A DNA stretch of 58,313 bases from Candidatus Kapaibacterium sp. (GCA_937927515.1 CALBDO010000007.1:1-58313), one strand, 5' to 3'; positions 19,284 through 30,621 are shown, numbered from the stretch's first letter. The notes: a model not told the origin generated them from the sequence alone. Numbers and translations: made by a program.

Positions 19284-20390
19284 TCACTTCCAATCAATCA
19301 ATAAAGAAAATCTCATAGTATTAGCAAGTGGATGATTTTCTTCGACGGGGTTGATAAAACTGAAGTCTAAACGAAAAATGTCGTATCTCAATCCTGCTCC
19401 AAAGTTCCAGTATTTACGGTTACCGAGGGCAGAGGGTTCTGTGAAATATCCAGCACGTAGAGCAACAAGATTTTCATACCAATATTCAGCTCCGAAGGAC
19501 AATTCAACGCCCGGATTTCTCCAAGCGGTGATGAATGATTTTGGTACGGGGTCGCTTGTCAGTTCTGTTCTATAGACAAGCAACTTGGCAATATCAAGAG
19601 CAAATTTAAGGTCATTGTATTCATCTTTGAGAATATTAAAGGCGGTTCCAATCCGTAATGTGGTCGGAATAGGGTCGGATTCTTTTCTATAGGTAATTTT
19701 GGGACCAACGTTTTGTAAGTTTAACCCAAGAGAAAAAAGGTTGCCAAAGTCTGTCCCAAAAAGATTTAGCTCTTTAGGTTTCCAAAGGATACCAAAATCG
19801 AAAGAAGCAGTTCTTCCAATACCAGCATCTCCCCCTGCAAGGGCACTTGCAGGAGCAAGGTTTGATTGAATATATCGAAGTTGAACACCTATGCCTAAAT
19901 CTTTTGCAACCTCTGTACCGTATGCAACACCTATAGAAAATTCATTTGAACGAAATTTCCCGAGTGCATTTCCATTAATATCTGTGCGGGTGAATTCCCC
20001 TAAATGCATGAATATAAAATTAAACGTGAGTGTTCCATCTAATGCCTCAAAGAATTGACCAACGGTTCCGTAACTATAGTATAGGTCGGCGTTAAACATA
20101 GGCAGCCACTTTGAAAAGGAAAGTGATATTTGGCGGAAGGGAACTAAATTCTCTGGGTCGAAGCCTTTTTGAACATAATTTAAAAAGCCTAACCCACCGG
20201 GATTCCAGTAAATGGCATTTATGTCGTCGGCTATTGCAGTACCAACCTCACCCATGCCGCTTGCACGAGCATCTGGAGGAATTGAAATGAATAAGACAGA
20301 TGCTCCTCCAGCTTGGGATAAAAGGGTATGTTTCGCAGTTAAAATTAAAATTAGCAAGAATGCTAATGATTTTACTTTTTGTAGTTTCAT
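19284..20390 (-). CDS. porV: T9SS outer-membrane protein PorV (LptO family)
   Basis: A 368-residue outer-membrane barrel of the FadL-like PorV family. In T9SS it shuttles cargo from the translocon to the PorU sortase. A signal peptide covers about residues 1-25. The mature N-terminus has GGASVLFISIPPDARASGMGEVGTAIADDINAIYWNPGGLG (shown here in pieces: the diagnostic parts are SIPPDARASGMGE and AIYWNPGGLG). It ends in a beta-strand close to the terminus. The start is decided by AGGAGG seven bases upstream of the ATG at 20390. It follows porU by 34 bases. Confidence 0.93.
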   Translation of the reverse strand: MKLQKVKSLAFLLILILTAKHTLLSQAGGASVLFISIPPDARASGMGEVGTAIADDINAIYWNPGGLGFLNYVQKGFDPENLVPFRQISLSFSKWLPMFNADLYYSYGTVGQFFEALDGTLTFNFIFMHLGEFTRTDINGNALGKFRSNEFSIGVAYGTEVAKDLGIGVQLRYIQSNLAPASALAGGDAGIGRTASFDFGILWKPKELNLFGTDFGNLFSLGLNLQNVGPKITYRKESDPIPTTLRIGTAFNILKDEYNDLKFALDIAKLLVYRTELTSDPVPKSFITAWRNPGVELSFGAEYWYENLVALRAGYFTEPSALGNRKYWNFGAGLRYDIFRLDFSFINPVEENHPLANTMRFSLLIDWK

Positions 20391-20424
20391 AAATCCTCCT
20401 AAATCAAATTTATTAACGATAATG

Positions 20425-23400
20425 TTACTTAACAATTGCAAATTTTCCACAAATACTTGCATTTTTATTGCCAGTTTTAGCTTTTATTGAATAGATATAA
20501 ACGCCTGTTGGCAAACTATTTCCAAATTGGTCTATGCAATCATATCTTATTTCAAAATTCATTAGTTTGCTAAAATCTTCACTTTTTTCGAAAACCTTTT
20601 GGCCAAAAATATTAAAAATCTCTAAAACTACTTCATATGGTTCATTAATGTTGTGTTGAATTCGAAAAGTTACATTATTCGTTGTTGGGTTTGGTTTCAC
20701 AATCGGGTTCATTAAAAAAATACCAGCACTTGTATCTACAATACTAAATTTTGTGGTGGCAATTGAGTAGTTATTAAAAATATCCCAAGCTCTTACTTTT
20801 ACTGTATGAGACCCTGAAGCAAGCTTAGGAAGAACTTTTATGATTAACCCTTCTTTTGGACTATCAACCAAACTCTCAAAATCATTTGTTAAATTAATGG
20901 ATTCTTGGTCCTCGTCGACCCATGCTTCTATTAAGTGTCCAATCCCAACACCAGTAGTGTTGATTGCTGTATTGTCGTAGAGCTTAACAATCAAAGTTGG
21001 GGGATTGCTTACAATGTCGCCTGGTTTAAACGTAGTATCATCAATAAAGATTGAAATCACGGGAGGCTCATTGTCCGTAAAAGTACTCAGTGTGTCGATA
21101 CCTGCAATTTTCAGTCGGTTTTCAAGACCTTTAGCAAATATGTTATTTGTTGTGTCAAAAGCAAGCATTCTGATGGTAATGTTTCCATTTAAAAAACTAA
21201 CTTCGTCGGTAATGAAAAACTCGCTGGAGAATTTGCCATTGGTTACTCTACTAAAACCTTTAGCAATGATACCACCATCTTTATAAATATAGTGCTTTGT
21301 GCCATCTATATCAGTAACAACCTTTGTAAAACCAACATCATTAATCATAATTTCAATTACACCATTGAAGTTCGAGACCAAAGAGGAGTCTTTGGGCATT
21401 ATAATACTTCCTTCGAGACTCAACAAGGAATATGCCATTATTGGTAATAAAGTATCCTTTTTGACTTCATTTAAATCTATTTTGTTCACTTTATCAAGTT
21501 TGACGATTTTATTTGGAATTTTCAAAGTAATAAGTGGGTCGCCAAAGATATTATACTTTCGGTGATTATCGCTTATAGAGACCTGTTTGGTATGGAAATA
21601 TGCTTCGCCAATAGTTTGATAGTTGCCGTCTGAATTACGGTTAAATATTTCAGAAATAATATTTTGATTAAAAATCCTGTTTTCAGTAGTAAAAACCGCA
21701 CGAGTGGCAGAGAAGAAAGCAATTGCGCCACCTTTGCGATAGAAAAGCAATTCTTCTGTTCCACTTTTGGTTTCCGGCATATCGAAACGACCAAAGTCGC
21801 AGGTTGCTGCAATGCCAAGAAAGAGCTTATCTTTATTCGAAAGAAGGGAAATAGTTTGGTCTCGATTAAAAAGTTCTTCGTGAGCCCACACCCGTGGGTT
21901 ACCATGACCAAGCCAATTTACCAAGATAACGCCGTCGTTGATTGTGCGAACTAGATCGGAAGTAGCAAGTGGTTTTCTTCTACCTCCTGGAATGTTCTCG
22001 GTGGGATATTCTGGCAAGTAGATTTTTTTTACTATTATATCTTTTGGCAAGTAATAATTCGTTATTGTTTCGGAGTCTTGTGTATGCTGTTTCCCATCGT
22101 ATGCACCTTTTGATTGGGGGCTATCATCTGCACAGAAAAGTGCAGTAGAGGACCATTTGGAAGCTTTATAAGATGTTTCATAGATTCTCAGCTTTTCAAC
22201 GTAATTCAATCCTGTTTGGTCATCATAAATTGGAACTCTTGATACTACGACATCGATAACCCAATCGTTGCCAACGAGAAAACCATAAAAATCATCACTA
22301 GTATAGCTCACTGTGGAATTAAAGGATTCGTAGTTGTCAGCAAATTGATAAGCCGGGATATAATTAATTTTTCTGGTGGAGATATTTCTGAAATCATAAT
22401 GGCCATCACCCCATAAAACTACATAAAATGGTTTGATTTGCCATTTTTTAAAAGCATCTATCAAAAAATAGCGAATAGCCATTGGGTCGGGAATACCATA
22501 GGAATATTCGTTGTAAATATCTTCGATGTTGACGACTGAGATATTATAGTTTGTTGTGGATTGACGAAATTCCTTATATTTATTTGCACTATTAAGGAGC
22601 AACTTGTGTGTGATAACAACCACTTCGCTATTTAGAGGAGTGGTGCTTAATCCCGCTAACTCAATTGTCTCGATTTCTGGCTTTAAAAATACTGAAGAGA
22701 TGAAAAATCTTTTAACTTGAGTTGAATCCAAATTCGTGCGAAATGTAAATGTATTGAGAACCACGGACCTATTGACCAATAATTTTGGGGTGGTTGGGTT
22801 TGTCACTTCTAAACCAATTGCTTCATTGTCGAAACCAGAAATTTGATATTCGTAACAACCATTCGAATTGGGGGACGTGAAAAAGCCAATAGCTTTGTCA
22901 ATGGCTTTGAAAAGTCTAGGATAGTGTATTTCATACCAATTAAAATAAGGGGTGGCGTTACCAGTTGCTCCAAGTGGGCTTTGGTAGTCAATTCTTAAGT
23001 AACTTCTGTTGTCCGAGGGTATTTGATTTGCTGTAAGCTTGCATTCATATTCTTTTGCTTTTGCCTCTTCATAACTAATGCATCGAGGTAGGAAAACTTC
23101 CCCGAGTTTGTATTGCCCTTCATAAAAAGTGAATTGTCCGAATAGATTTTGGTTGACGTCGGTATAATTCTGAGCAACGTAAAATCTATATTCAATATCT
23201 GAATCACGATACAAATCGGGTAGTTGGTTTGTAAAATATCTTGGGAATATGCTGGCACCAAACCAAATATTTCCAGAGCCACTATTGAATGGATTTGTAA
23301 TTTCCTCACGATACGCTATTCTTTCGATGTAAAATTGTGGTATCTTTGGCTGGGGACATTCATTGGGTTCTTCTGCACTGATAATTCTTTGACCCTCGGA

Positions 23401-24420
23401 ACCACCCCATGCCAGTAGGTAATAATTATAATTTGAGTAGGGATTTTTGTAACTTCTGAATTGACCATTTTTAAATTCAAACCCCTGCGTACCAACTGCG
23501 TAAAACAATATGTAATCTAATTCGCCATTGGGCTTTGTTCTTACAATTATGGGTATTTCATTAAGACCAATATTTTGAGGTTCAAAAGGAGGCTCTCTCA
23601 AAGTTTTACCGTCGCTTCCAAATAACTTTAAAGTTGAAACCAAATGTGAAGTGATTGAAATACCCAATGAAGCTAACATCGAAGCGTCTATTTTATATAT
23701 TCCCTCCTTTTCTATTTTAATTTTAACCATTTTTCTATTGGATGAGAGCAAACTTTCGGAAAATTTGTACTCTCGTTGCATTGCGGGGTAGTCCAAAAGC
23801 CAATTTTTTGCTTGTTTGGTATTGATGACATTATGGATGAGCTTTGAATTTGCAATTCTTGAAGTCAATTCAAATTGAATTTCGGTCTCAATTTTTTTGG
23901 GAATTACAAGTGTACTCGTTTCTGGCGAGAATTTAGCAACTATAAAATGTAAGTTACCTAAGTGCAAATTTCTTCCAATCCCAAGGTATTGAATAAAAGA
24001 CCAAATATCATTTAAACTTGTTGATAAAAAAATATCGTTTGTCGTTAATTCCATTGGTAAAGAATCAATGTCGGTTTTTAAAAGTTGTGGAATGAAAAGT
24101 TTTTGATATTCAGAGGACGAAGAATAAGAAGTTCTATATGATTTTGAGTTGGGTAGAGCAATTAACTTACTTATAGTGAAAATAAAAGTTCCATCTTGAA
24201 GGCGAAAACAATATGTAGGCTCGTCAAAAACAGGTACTATCCAAAGTTCATTGTTCGTTTTAATGGTATCTAATTTTAAAAGATTTGGTTGATATTCCAA
24301 TCTCAATACTGAAGGATTTTCGGTGATTACTCTTAAATTTTTGGCAATCAGAATATTATCGAATATATTTAAAAAAAATGTAATTGTAAAAAGAAGAGCA
24401 ACTTTAAAAATGTTCTTCAT
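20425..24420 (-). CDS. porU: T9SS sortase PorU, C25 (gingipain-like) peptidase
   Basis: A 1331-residue exported protein. In T9SS, PorU removes C-terminal signals of cargo at the cell surface and joins cargo to an anionic lipid anchor. After the signal peptide come beta-rich N-terminal domains. The C25 peptidase region is around residues 640-1000 with FYVVLWGDGHYDFRN, catalytic His in NWLGHGNPRVWAHEELF and catalytic Cys in GIAATCDFGRFD. The last ~85 residues form its own T9SS-type C-terminal domain (KPNPTTNNVTFRIQ, VVLEIFNIFGQKV, PTGVYIYSIKA). GGAAGGG precedes the ATG at 24420; a start at 24498 would put 26 odd residues before the signal peptide. Confidence 0.93.
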   Translation of the reverse strand: MKNIFKVALLFTITFFLNIFDNILIAKNLRVITENPSVLRLEYQPNLLKLDTIKTNNELWIVPVFDEPTYCFRLQDGTFIFTISKLIALPNSKSYRTSYSSSSEYQKLFIPQLLKTDIDSLPMELTTNDIFLSTSLNDIWSFIQYLGIGRNLHLGNLHFIVAKFSPETSTLVIPKKIETEIQFELTSRIANSKLIHNVINTKQAKNWLLDYPAMQREYKFSESLLSSNRKMVKIKIEKEGIYKIDASMLASLGISITSHLVSTLKLFGSDGKTLREPPFEPQNIGLNEIPIIVRTKPNGELDYILFYAVGTQGFEFKNGQFRSYKNPYSNYNYYLLAWGGSEGQRIISAEEPNECPQPKIPQFYIERIAYREEITNPFNSGSGNIWFGASIFPRYFTNQLPDLYRDSDIEYRFYVAQNYTDVNQNLFGQFTFYEGQYKLGEVFLPRCISYEEAKAKEYECKLTANQIPSDNRSYLRIDYQSPLGATGNATPYFNWYEIHYPRLFKAIDKAIGFFTSPNSNGCYEYQISGFDNEAIGLEVTNPTTPKLLVNRSVVLNTFTFRTNLDSTQVKRFFISSVFLKPEIETIELAGLSTTPLNSEVVVITHKLLLNSANKYKEFRQSTTNYNISVVNIEDIYNEYSYGIPDPMAIRYFLIDAFKKWQIKPFYVVLWGDGHYDFRNISTRKINYIPAYQFADNYESFNSTVSYTSDDFYGFLVGNDWVIDVVVSRVPIYDDQTGLNYVEKLRIYETSYKASKWSSTALFCADDSPQSKGAYDGKQHTQDSETITNYYLPKDIIVKKIYLPEYPTENIPGGRRKPLATSDLVRTINDGVILVNWLGHGNPRVWAHEELFNRDQTISLLSNKDKLFLGIAATCDFGRFDMPETKSGTEELLFYRKGGAIAFFSATRAVFTTENRIFNQNIISEIFNRNSDGNYQTIGEAYFHTKQVSISDNHRKYNIFGDPLITLKIPNKIVKLDKVNKIDLNEVKKDTLLPIMAYSLLSLEGSIIMPKDSSLVSNFNGVIEIMINDVGFTKVVTDIDGTKHYIYKDGGIIAKGFSRVTNGKFSSEFFITDEVSFLNGNITIRMLAFDTTNNIFAKGLENRLKIAGIDTLSTFTDNEPPVISIFIDDTTFKPGDIVSNPPTLIVKLYDNTAINTTGVGIGHLIEAWVDEDQESINLTNDFESLVDSPKEGLIIKVLPKLASGSHTVKVRAWDIFNNYSIATTKFSIVDTSAGIFLMNPIVKPNPTTNNVTFRIQHNINEPYEVVLEIFNIFGQKVFEKSEDFSKLMNFEIRYDCIDQFGNSLPTGVYIYSIKAKTGNKNASICGKFAIVK

Positions 24421-24605
24421 ATATCCCTTCCAAAAAAGACAGTTAGCATATTGTAGAAAATTTATCGATAGGCTATTTGAATGTTTTGAACCATACAAAT
24501 TTAAAAGACAAATTTAGTAAAATTATATTTTATTTCGTTGAAATTTTATTCAAAATTAGCTTCTATAAAATTTTTAAATTTGTAGTTTAATTACTTTTCA
24601 AAGCT

Positions 24606-27152
24606 ATGAGTGGTTACCCTTTTGCTGAAATAGAGAAGAAATGGCAAAGTTATTGGGAAGATAAAGGTATTTTTAGGACTACAGAAGATTACACCAAACC
24701 CAAATTTTATGTATTAGATATGTTCCCCTATCCAAGTGGCTCTGGCTTGCATATTGGACATCCAGAGGGCTACACAGCAACAGACATCATAGCCCGCTTT
24801 AAAAAAATGAAAGGTTTTAATGTTCTCCACCCGATGGGTTTCGACGCTTTCGGCTTACCTACCGAGAGGTATTCAATGGTAACTGGTATACACCCTCGAA
24901 TCGCAACTGAGAAAAATATAAATGTGTTTCGTAATCAATTAAAAATGCTTGGATTTGCCTATGATTGGACAAGAGAAATCAATACCACCGACCCAAGATA
25001 TTTCAAATGGACACAGTGGATGTTTGTACAAATTTATAATTCCTGGTTTGATGAAAGAGAACAAAAAGCAAAACCAATAAGTGAATTGCCCATACCAGAA
25101 AGTTTAAAAGACCCACTGGAAATCGAAGCATACATGGACCAACATCGATTGGCATACATTGCAATGATTCCTGTCAACTGGTGCGAAGAACTCGGTACTG
25201 TTTTGGCAAACGAAGAGATTGATGAATGGCGGGAAAAGGGATATAGCGTAGAACGTAGGCCCATGCGTCAATGGATGATAAGAATTACCAAATATGCTCA
25301 GAGGTTGTTGGATGATTTGGAACTTGTCGATTGGCCCTTGTCCACAAAGGAAATGCAAAAAAATTGGATTGGAAGGAGCGAGGGAGCAGAAATTCAGTTT
25401 AAAGTTTGGGGTTCAAACGATGTCATTACTGTATTTACAACAAGACCAGACACTTTGTTTGGTGCCACTTATATGGTACTTGCCCCAGAACATCCTTTGG
25501 TACCCGTAATTACAACAACTGAATATAGGCAAGTTGTCGAAAATTACATAAAAGAAACAGCTAAGAAAACTGAACTAGAAAGGGTAGAGTTATCCACGGA
25601 AAAAACCGGTGTACCCACTGGTGCGTTTGCAATTAATCCAGCAACACAGCAGAAAATACCAATATGGATTGCTGATTATGTCTTATTACATTACGGAACC
25701 GGTGCAATAATGGCTGTGCCCGGGCACGACGAGCGTGATTTTGAATTTGCAAAGAAATACGGACTCCCTATTGTCCAGGTTGTTGAGCCAGTAAATGGAA
25801 TATGGGATATTTCCAACTCTGCTTTCATCGATGATGGAGTGAACATCAATTCTTCGAACATAGAAGTTTCATTAAATGGTTTAACCACTTCAGAAGCGAA
25901 AGAGAGGATTATTCAATGGTTAGAAGAGAGGGAAATTGGTAGGAGAAAAGTTCAATATAGATTACGCGACTGGCTGTTTTCTCGCCAAAGATATTGGGGC
26001 GAGCCGATTCCAATTATTTTCTTTGAAGACGGTACCAAGCGTGCTTTGGATTTAGATGAATTACCTTTGTTATTACCCGAAATTAAAGAATTTAAGCCTA
26101 TTGGAACTGGCGAATCACCATTGGCTAATGTTGAAAGTTGGGTAAACTTTGTAGATAAAAAGACTGGGAAACGTGGTCGTTTCGAGACAAACACAATGCC
26201 CCAATGGGCAGGTTCATGTTGGTATTATTTGCGATACATCGACCCTTGTAATGAAAATTTCTTTTGCGACCCAAAGAAAGAAAGGTATTGGATGCAACCA
26301 AATGGCGTCGACTTGTATGTCGGCGGGGCAGAGCATGCTGTTTTACACTTGCTATATGCTAGATTTTGGCATAAAGTGTTGTTTGATTATGGTTATGTTT
26401 CGACTCCAGAACCATTTTATAAGTTATTCCACCAAGGGTTGATTCTCGGCGAAGATGGAAGAAAAATGTCAAAATCCCTTGGAAATGTCGTTAATCCCGA
26501 CGAAGTTGTAAAATCCTATGGTGCAGATTCTTTAAGGATGTTTGAAATGTTCTTGGGTCCATTGCAAGAATCGAAACCATGGTCGACAACTGGAATTGAA
26601 GGTGTAAATAGATTTTTGAACCGTGTTTGGAGAATGTTTGTAGATGAAAGTGGAAATCTTAATTCCACTATTCAAAATGTCCCGCTTAATGCTGAACAAG
26701 AGTATATTCTTCATTCTACAATAAAAAAGGTTACCGAAGATATAGAGCATTTAAGGTTTAATACAGCTATAGCACAGATGATGATATTTGTAAATGAGTT
26801 TTATAAGTATGAAGTAAAGCCAAGGGAAGCTTTAGAAAAGTTTATTTTATGTCTAGCCCCTTTTGCTCCACATATTTCAGAAGAAATTTGGTCTAAATTG
26901 GGATATACGGAATCAATATTCCTACAAAATTTTCCTGAATTTGACGAACTGAAAGCAACCAAAAAAGAAGTGGAAATTGTTGTACAAGTGAATAGTAAAA
27001 TTAGAGCAAGAATATATGCACCGTGGAATACATCCCAAGATGATATATTTAAACAAGCGGTAAATGAACAAAATGTAAAAAAATTTATTGATGATAAAGA
27101 AATTAAAAAAGTTATCTTTGTTCCAAATAAGCTAATTAATATTATATGCTAA
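24606..27152 (+). CDS. leuS: Leucyl-tRNA synthetase
   Basis: Class I aminoacyl-tRNA synthetase of 848 residues charging tRNA-Leu. HIGH motif [12 protein letters not shown] near residue 48; KMSKS in [16 protein letters not shown] near residue 620. The CP1 editing domain shows [16 protein letters not shown] and [17 protein letters not shown], so proofreading should work. The C-terminal anticodon-binding and extension domains are present and length is normal for the bacterial family. It is divergent from porU. A TAAATTTG box at 24575-24582 is a possible -7 element, but I see no clear -33 partner. Confidence 0.98.
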   Translation: MSGYPFAEIEKKWQSYWEDKGIFRTTEDYTKPKFYVLDMFPYPSGSGLHIGHPEGYTATDIIARFKKMKGFNVLHPMGFDAFGLPTERYSMVTGIHPRIATEKNINVFRNQLKMLGFAYDWTREINTTDPRYFKWTQWMFVQIYNSWFDEREQKAKPISELPIPESLKDPLEIEAYMDQHRLAYIAMIPVNWCEELGTVLANEEIDEWREKGYSVERRPMRQWMIRITKYAQRLLDDLELVDWPLSTKEMQKNWIGRSEGAEIQFKVWGSNDVITVFTTRPDTLFGATYMVLAPEHPLVPVITTTEYRQVVENYIKETAKKTELERVELSTEKTGVPTGAFAINPATQQKIPIWIADYVLLHYGTGAIMAVPGHDERDFEFAKKYGLPIVQVVEPVNGIWDISNSAFIDDGVNINSSNIEVSLNGLTTSEAKERIIQWLEEREIGRRKVQYRLRDWLFSRQRYWGEPIPIIFFEDGTKRALDLDELPLLLPEIKEFKPIGTGESPLANVESWVNFVDKKTGKRGRFETNTMPQWAGSCWYYLRYIDPCNENFFCDPKKERYWMQPNGVDLYVGGAEHAVLHLLYARFWHKVLFDYGYVSTPEPFYKLFHQGLILGEDGRKMSKSLGNVVNPDEVVKSYGADSLRMFEMFLGPLQESKPWSTTGIEGVNRFLNRVWRMFVDESGNLNSTIQNVPLNAEQEYILHSTIKKVTEDIEHLRFNTAIAQMMIFVNEFYKYEVKPREALEKFILCLAPFAPHISEEIWSKLGYTESIFLQNFPEFDELKATKKEVEIVVQVNSKIRARIYAPWNTSQDDIFKQAVNEQNVKKFIDDKEIKKVIFVPNKLINIIC

Positions 27153-27379
27153 TCTTTGCTCTTGCCTATTAGCTGCTTGCCACAAACGTTGTTGCTAGTG
27201 ATTGTTTTCAAAGAGTGATGTTTGTAGTTTAAACTGCTACATGATAATCATTATTTATTCGACAGTTTGGGTTATATTGTTTGTATATTTTGTATTTTGT
27301 TTTTTATATTATTATAATTAATTATTTTTAAATTTTCAAAATTTGAAATTTGGTTGTTTATTAATAAAGGGTATAGAAA

Positions 27380-30058
27380 ATGAAGTTCTGTAAGCCTTTT
27401 ACATCGGTACTTTTTCTTTTGTTCTTTGCCATTTCATTTTATTTAAGAGCCAATGAGCACAGCGAAAGTGAATATTTTTTGTATGGCATAGTGATTGAAG
27501 ACGCGAAATTGCCCGAATCCCCGCAGAAGCCAATGCAAGACCAACCACAGGTTCTGGATAAATCTAAAATTAGAATTATCAATCTCGGTCCTGTTGTCAA
27601 TTGGAAGGGTTTGGATTATGCGCCTACAGTAAGTGCAGATGGACGTACGCTCTACTTTGTTTCGAATCGCCCCGGTAGTAAAATTAATCCCAAGATTGCT
27701 AAACCAAGCCACGATTTCTGGGCAACTAAAAAGAATGATAGGCTTGATACAATTTTCTTCAAACCCTTTAATATCGACACTACAACAACTTGGGGATATC
27801 AAGGAGTGAACACTCCCGAGAATGAAGGAGTCGCTTCAATTGCTGCCGATGGTCAGACTTTGTATTTTACTGCTTGTAACCGTCCCGATGGCTTAGGTGA
27901 TTGTGATATTTACAAGACAACAATCGAAGGTGATAAGTGGAGTAGACCTTATAATTTAGGACCAAATGTGAATTCCAAATACTTTGATGCTCAACCTTCT
28001 ATTGCACCCGACCAAAGTAGATTGTACTTTGTTTCGACGAGACCCGGTCCGAATTCTGATGGAAATAACGAGAAATGGGACAATATGGATATTTGGTATT
28101 CGGATTTCGACCCCGAAACCGAAGAATGGTTGCCAGCTAAAAATTTGGTTGAAATTAACACACCATTGCAAGATGCCGGACCTTTTATTGCTGCTGATAA
28201 TCAAACTTTGTTTTTCTCTTCTAAAGGGCATAAACCGAATTTTGGTGGTTTGGACTTTTACGTAACTCGATATGACCCAGTAAGTAAAACTTGGTCCAAG
28301 CCAGAAAATCTTGGCGAGCCATTAAATACCCCTCAAGACGACCAATTCATAACTTTACCAGCATCTGGTGATGTTATTTATTTCTCTTCTCGTAGAAAAG
28401 ATATCCCGGGCTTCCAAGGCGATTTCGATATATTTATGGCATTTGTCCCATCTTATTTCCGTGCTGTTGTGGTTAAAACAACTGTAATTGACGAGTGTAG
28501 CGGCGAAAATATTCCAGCATTTCTTAGGATTAGAAGTCCGATTATTAATCGTGTAATTGTTGATTCATTAAAAGCCGGACATATGGAAAATGACTTTGTT
28601 GTTACAAACACAGATTATGGAGACCCTCGCGATTCGATTATGTTTGTGAATCTTGAAATAACCGCCGAAAATCCTAACTATGGTAAGACAACGAAGATTG
28701 TAAGAGTGGATAAACCAAAACCAACAACAGACCCCGAGGAAGCCAAAAAATATGCTGACGTTATTAATGTTGTAATTCCTTTGGGACAGCGTCCTGTTAT
28801 CGGTACACAAATCGAAGAAGCAAAATATGTAACGGAAAATAAGAAAATCAAACCCGAGATTGCTAACTTCCGTGGCTTGGTAATGGAGCAATTCCAAACT
28901 TGGGATTTGTATCCTCTGCTGAATTATGTCTTTTTCGATGCTGGCTCTTCTAAAATCCCCGATAGGTATGTTTTATTTAGCTCGCCGGACGACCGCTTCA
29001 AGAAAGCATTCACCGACACTACAATCCGTGGGGGCACACTGGAAAAATACTACCATATTTTGAATATCTATGGCTACAGGTTGAACAAATATCCAGATGC
29101 AAAAATAGAAATTGTTGGTTGCAACGATGGCAAGACCCCAGAAGAAAAAAGACCAAACCTTTCGAAAGAGCGTGCTGAAGCAGTATTTAAGTATTTACGA
29201 GATGTCTGGGGTATTGACGAAAAGAGAATGAAAATAACTGTCCGAAATCAGCCAGCAGTGGTTTCCAATCTCAACGACTCTTTGGGTATTGTTGAAAATC
29301 GTAGAGTTGAAATTATTTGTAACGATTGGAACATCATGAAGCCGGTGTTCGATAAAGACCCAAAAACATTTCCACAACCAGAAACTATGGTTTTTACAAT
29401 GAAAAATGGTATCGAGGATGCGTTGGTAAAAGCCCGTCGAATTGAAATTAAAAGTGGTGGTAAAGAGTGGATAACATTGAAAAATGTGGGGACTCTCGAT
29501 GAAACTTACACATGGGATTGGAAAAATGCTGATGGAGACTATCCCAAAAATGAAGTGCCATTTACTGCTCAGTTAGTTGTTACAACAATTAACGATAAAG
29601 AATGCTCATCCGACCCTGTATTAATACCTGTTATGCAAGTTACAACCGAACAGAAGAAAGTTGATATTCAAAAAGGAGCCAAAGATAGTACTATTGAAAG
29701 ATATAGTTTAATTTTGTTCCCATTCGACCGTTCCGATGCTGGTCCAATAAATGAAAGAATTATGAGAGAGTACGTATATAATCGTGTATTACCCACATCT
29801 TTCGTAGAAGTTGTTGGACATACTGATGTCGTTGGATTGTATGAACACAACCAAGCACTCTCGGAACGAAGGGCGAATACTGTTTATAATGGAATCATGC
29901 AGCAAACCAAAGGCAAGGTTGGTTTTATAACAAAACGAGGTGTTGGCGAAGACGAGCCTTTATATGACAATTCTTTGCCAGAAGGAAGGTTTTACAATCG
30001 AACTGTCCAAGTTATAATTAAAACTCCAGTTGAGTCTTGGGAGCAAATAGGTAAGTAA
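27380..30058 (+). CDS. PD40 beta-propeller protein with two OmpA-like domains
   Basis: An 892-residue envelope protein: signal peptide (about residues 1-24); PD40/TolB-like propeller repeats (about 70-365, repeated APTVSADGRTLYFVSNRPG, ASIAADGQTLYFT, PSIAPDQSRLYFVS and PFIAADNQTLFFSS); a beta-rich linker (about 370-500); a first OmpA-like domain (about 515-655, NYVFFDAGSSKIPD, LSKERAEAVFKYL, ENRRVEI); an Ig-like segment; and a second OmpA-like domain (about 755-885, LILFPFDRSDAGP, VEVVGHTDVVG, LSERRANTVYNG). It probably binds peptidoglycan and spans the periplasm. It resembles T9SS PorE-type proteins but lacks an obvious TPR region. The 227 bases before it hold no gene or clear signal. Confidence 0.82.
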   Translation: MKFCKPFTSVLFLLFFAISFYLRANEHSESEYFLYGIVIEDAKLPESPQKPMQDQPQVLDKSKIRIINLGPVVNWKGLDYAPTVSADGRTLYFVSNRPGSKINPKIAKPSHDFWATKKNDRLDTIFFKPFNIDTTTTWGYQGVNTPENEGVASIAADGQTLYFTACNRPDGLGDCDIYKTTIEGDKWSRPYNLGPNVNSKYFDAQPSIAPDQSRLYFVSTRPGPNSDGNNEKWDNMDIWYSDFDPETEEWLPAKNLVEINTPLQDAGPFIAADNQTLFFSSKGHKPNFGGLDFYVTRYDPVSKTWSKPENLGEPLNTPQDDQFITLPASGDVIYFSSRRKDIPGFQGDFDIFMAFVPSYFRAVVVKTTVIDECSGENIPAFLRIRSPIINRVIVDSLKAGHMENDFVVTNTDYGDPRDSIMFVNLEITAENPNYGKTTKIVRVDKPKPTTDPEEAKKYADVINVVIPLGQRPVIGTQIEEAKYVTENKKIKPEIANFRGLVMEQFQTWDLYPLLNYVFFDAGSSKIPDRYVLFSSPDDRFKKAFTDTTIRGGTLEKYYHILNIYGYRLNKYPDAKIEIVGCNDGKTPEEKRPNLSKERAEAVFKYLRDVWGIDEKRMKITVRNQPAVVSNLNDSLGIVENRRVEIICNDWNIMKPVFDKDPKTFPQPETMVFTMKNGIEDALVKARRIEIKSGGKEWITLKNVGTLDETYTWDWKNADGDYPKNEVPFTAQLVVTTINDKECSSDPVLIPVMQVTTEQKKVDIQKGAKDSTIERYSLILFPFDRSDAGPINERIMREYVYNRVLPTSFVEVVGHTDVVGLYEHNQALSERRANTVYNGIMQQTKGKVGFITKRGVGEDEPLYDNSLPEGRFYNRTVQVIIKTPVESWEQIGK

Positions 30059-30616
30059 TTATTTGTTAATAATTCTTTCTGGATACATTTCTACAAACTC
30101 CCTCCAACGATGGGGGGAGTTTTGATTTTTGCCTTTACTGCTTTGTTTCTTAAAGTAATGACAAAGTGCAACTGCCAAAGCATCAGAGGCATCCAATAAA
30201 TTTTCATCCACTTTTATTTTTAAAATTGAATTAACCATATAACGAACACTTTTCTTACTTGCGTTACCCTTCCCAGTTACCGATAATTTAATCTCTCTGG
30301 GGGTGTACTCAAATACTGGGATGTTTTGGTTGATAGAGGATAGCTGAACTGCAGTTCTTGCTTGCGTGAGCTTAATTAATGATTGTGCATTTTTGTGATA
30401 AAATTGGGTTTCAAGCGCAGTTTCTTGGATATTATTTTGAATTAAGATTTCTGTGATTTTTTCATATAGAACTTTTAAAACTTCAACAAAGGAAACATAT
30501 GTTCTATTTCTTGGCCGTATTATTCCAAAATCAACAACAACAATTTGTGAATTGATTTCTTCGACAATTCCATAACCGCAGATAATTGAACCGGGGTCTA
30601 CTCCAAGTATTTTCAT
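30059..30616 (-). CDS. ruvC: Holliday junction endonuclease RuvC
   Basis: A 185-residue RNase H-fold nuclease that cuts Holliday junctions with RuvAB. Catalytic acids: Asp in MKILGVDPGSIICGYGIVEE, Glu in ALETQFYHKNAQS and Asp in LDASDALAVALCH. A basic tail follows. It starts five bases after yebC, a frequent neighbour. The stop abuts the convergent OmpA gene with no spacer. Confidence 0.96.
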   Translation of the reverse strand: MKILGVDPGSIICGYGIVEEINSQIVVVDFGIIRPRNRTYVSFVEVLKVLYEKITEILIQNNIQETALETQFYHKNAQSLIKLTQARTAVQLSSINQNIPVFEYTPREIKLSVTGKGNASKKSVRYMVNSILKIKVDENLLDASDALAVALCHYFKKQSSKGKNQNSPHRWREFVEMYPERIINK

Positions 30617-30621
30617 TTATA

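Noticed and set aside
21005-21565. Plus-strand frames opposite porU
   Set aside because: No ribosome sites or family motifs; the minus-strand frame is unmistakably PorU.
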